A program made the translations under genes and the position numbers. From Flavobacterium sp. M31R6 (lineage in GTDB: Bacteria > Bacteroidota > Bacteroidia > Flavobacteriales > Flavobacteriaceae), in contig NZ_CP054141.1 in assembly GCF_013284035.1 (NCBI RefSeq), positions 2,666,001 through 2,730,000 of the forward strand: a stretch of DNA of 64,000 nucleotides. Reading direction: 5' to 3'. Shown here piece by piece: positions 62,670 to 64,000 of this stretch; position 1 is the stretch's first letter; each line of letters opens with the position of its first letter. Under the pieces are notes generated by a model. It saw only the letters and a list, made by a program, of their open reading frames with translations, did not search any database and had not been told where the DNA came from.

Positions 62670-63092
62670 TCATCCAAATTCCTCAATAATATATTTTTCT
62701 AGTTCAATCATTACATTATTCAAATCATGTTTTACTCTTAAATCAGAGATTCTATAAACTTTTAACCCTAAAGAAACGAGATAATCTTCTCTCTTTTGGT
62801 CGTACTCTTCTTTGTTATCATGGCTCGAACCGTCAATTTCGATTACTAAGCCTAAGGTTTTTACATAAAAATCTACAATAAAATTCCCTATGATTCTTTG
62901 TCGGTCGAAATCTATTTTCCAAAATTTTGCTTTGTGAACTTGCATCCAAAAAATAACTTCTGACAGTACACCTGCTTTACGCAATGCTCGGGCTCGCGCT
63001 TTTAATTTTATGTTATAGGGTAAATCTTCGATGAAATTCCTATAGATAGGATGCTTGTCTATATAAGCTGTAATTTCTCTATTGTTTTCCAT
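62670..63092 (-). CDS. DUF559 endonuclease-like protein
   Basis: A 140-aa protein. After helical ARALRKAGVLSEVIFWMQVH comes the PD-(D/E)xK-like core: IIGNFIVDFYVKTLGLVIEI, then DGSSHDNKEEYDQKREDYL. The Asp in VDFY and the ExD in IEIDGSSHD are the expected metal ligands. DUF559 proteins resemble very-short-patch repair nucleases, but their role is not established. It is enclosed by inverted repeats and ends 6 bases from the left one, which suggests it travels with them. Confidence 0.85.
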   Translation of the reverse strand: MENNREITAYIDKHPIYRNFIEDLPYNIKLKARARALRKAGVLSEVIFWMQVHKAKFWKIDFDRQRIIGNFIVDFYVKTLGLVIEIDGSSHDNKEEYDQKREDYLVSLGLKVYRISDLRVKHDLNNVMIELEKYIIEEFG

Positions 63093-63159
63093 TTTATACT
63101 TTTTCTAATGAGACTTTCTTTAATGTGAAAGTACAAAAAAATATAGGAAAAATAATCAA

Positions 63160-63203
63160 AAAAAACCACCCCGCCCGTTGGGCACCCCTCCATTGGAGGG
63201 GAA
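63160..63203 (-). repeat. Right inverted repeat of the DUF559 cassette
   Basis: Inverted copy of 62621-62664: AAAAACCACCCCG, GCCCGTTGGGC and CCCCTCCATTGGAGGGG. It stops 2 bases before the uvrA stop codon. Confidence 0.88.
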
Positions 63204-63205
63204 TT

Positions 63206-64000
63206 TTATAATAACTCTTTTTTCAAAAACTGCGCCGTATAGCTTTTTTTATTTTTCACAATTTCCTCAGGAGTTCCTTTGGCTACAAGTTGTCCACCGC
63301 CTTTTCCGCCTTCGGGGCCAATGTCAATAATGTAATCGGCTAGTTTGATTACGTCCATATTGTGTTCGATAATCAAGATGGTATTTCCTTTATCAACTAG
63401 TTTATTAATTACATCCATCAACACCCTAATATCTTCAAAATGCAAACCGGTTGTCGGTTCGTCAAGAATGTAAAATGTATTTCCGGTGTCTTTTTTTGAC
63501 AATTCACCGGCCAGTTTGATACGTTGTGCTTCACCGCCCGAAAGTGTGGTACTTTGTTGTCCAAGCGTGATATACCCTAAACCAACATCCTGAATAGTCT
63601 TTACTTTTCTATAAATTTTAGGTATGTTTTCAAAGAAAGGTACCGCTTCGTCAACGGTCATGTTCAACACATCCGAAATGGATTTTCCTTTATAGCGAAT
63701 CTCTAATGTTTCTCTATTGAAACGCTTTCCTTGGCAGGTCTCACATTCTACATACACATCAGGCAAAAAGTTCATTTCAATGGTACGAACTCCAGAACCT
63801 TCACAGGTTTCGCAACGGCCTCCCTTTACATTAAAACTAAAACGTCCCGCTTTATACCCACGAATCATACTTTCGGAAGTCATTGTATATAGGTTTCGTA
63901 TTTCGGTAAAAACTTCAGTGTAGGTTGCAGGATTGGAACGCGGTGTTCGTCCAATCGGGCTTTGGTCGATATCGATCACTTTGTCGATATGTTCCAAACC
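63206..64000 (-). CDS. uvrA: Excinuclease ABC subunit A, C-terminal part
   Basis: The frame is open to the window edge, so the gene starts beyond 64000 and about 264 C-terminal codons are seen. The second zinc module is present (CETCEGSG and [10 protein letters not shown]), as are the ABC signature [15 protein letters not shown], Walker [13 protein letters not shown] and the switch histidine LIIEHNMD. UvrA finds bulky DNA lesions with UvrB. Its last codons ([12 protein letters not shown]) have a near-copy at 62528-62566 beyond the DUF559 cassette. Confidence 0.96.
   Translation of the reverse strand, partial: GLEHIDKVIDIDQSPIGRTPRSNPATYTEVFTEIRNLYTMTSESMIRGYKAGRFSFNVKGGRCETCEGSGVRTIEMNFLPDVYVECETCQGKRFNRETLEIRYKGKSISDVLNMTVDEAVPFFENIPKIYRKVKTIQDVGLGYITLGQQSTTLSGGEAQRIKLAGELSKKDTGNTFYILDEPTTGLHFEDIRVLMDVINKLVDKGNTILIIEHNMDVIKLADYIIDIGPEGGKGGGQLVAKGTPEEIVKNKKSYTAQFLKKELL

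Larger units (their letters stand above)
62618..63205. mobile_element. DUF559 gene cassette between inverted palindromic repeats
   Basis: An element of about 590 bases. The left end (62621-62664) and right end (63160-63203) are inverted copies of a block with CCCCTCCATTGGAGGGG, a second small palindrome and CGGGGTGGTTTTT. A single DUF559 gene lies between. It abuts the uvrA stop on one side and a displaced uvrA 3' fragment on the other. No transposase is encoded, so mobility would depend on functions in trans or on the DUF559 protein itself. The mobile label is an inference. Confidence 0.6.

Noticed and set aside
1..64000. tRNA or rRNA genes
   Set aside because: I looked for T-loop-like and rRNA-like blocks on both strands and found none that fold correctly.

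Overview
The window looks like a chromosomal stretch of a Bacteroidota, most likely a Flavobacterium or close relative. The evidence is strong A+T bias, type IX secretion (T9SS) type B sorting signals, SprB-type repeats, PorP/SprF, PD40-OmpA proteins, fused E1 alpha/beta ketoacid dehydrogenase and Bacteroidota-style TTTG promoter elements. I found no rRNA, tRNA, CRISPR array or transposase.

Layout. 1-4189: the end of a DUF418 membrane protein, then pyrR, pyrB, a small STAS-like protein, rnz and pdxH, all on the + strand. 4350-20025: a surface module. Two paralogous CAP-domain lipoproteins (+) bracket a minus-strand set: a 192-aa secreted protein, a 2972-aa giant adhesin (vWA, 13 SprB-like repeats, DUF11 repeats, type B C-terminal signal), PorP/SprF, a TPR protein and a PD40/OmpA protein. 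An unexplained tandem hairpin array lies at 18391-18803. 20401-23911: SixA-like phosphatase, ppk1 and ppx (polyphosphate). 24194-28505: pyruvate formate-lyase set with a likely formate-type MFS carrier. 28855-29774: DinB and NTF2-like proteins.

31.6-50.7 kb is the most interesting part. It is a minus-strand island of small stress and envelope genes: a DUF3494 ice-binding-like lipoprotein, YtxH, CsbD, a low-affinity iron permease family member, PA2169-type protein, an Mla lipid ABC transporter, a two-domain glycosyltransferase, OmpA with TSP3 repeats, AI-2E-type permease, FMN reductase, Dps, and an AraC regulator with a hybrid kinase and a stand-alone receiver. Eight transcription units here share one promoter design that I could align by eye. 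It has two direct half-sites (core RTTATGTAAC in gene direction) 21 bp apart, then a fixed 24-nt gap to a CTTTG -7 element. One of the eight drives the AraC/kinase/receiver operon itself, so a self-regulated activator regulon is the simplest reading.

50.8-64 kb: a CheB-CheR-PAS-histidine kinase-receiver fusion, an M23 peptidase, the fused ketoacid dehydrogenase E1, an M1-like protein without HExxH joined to a probable outer-membrane barrel, a LOG-family protein, and the 3' end of uvrA. Between the last two sits a small element: a DUF559 nuclease-like gene between inverted palindromic repeats, placed against the 3' end of uvrA, with a second displaced copy of the uvrA 3' end on its far side.

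All calls come from reading the sequence. No database or structure search was run.
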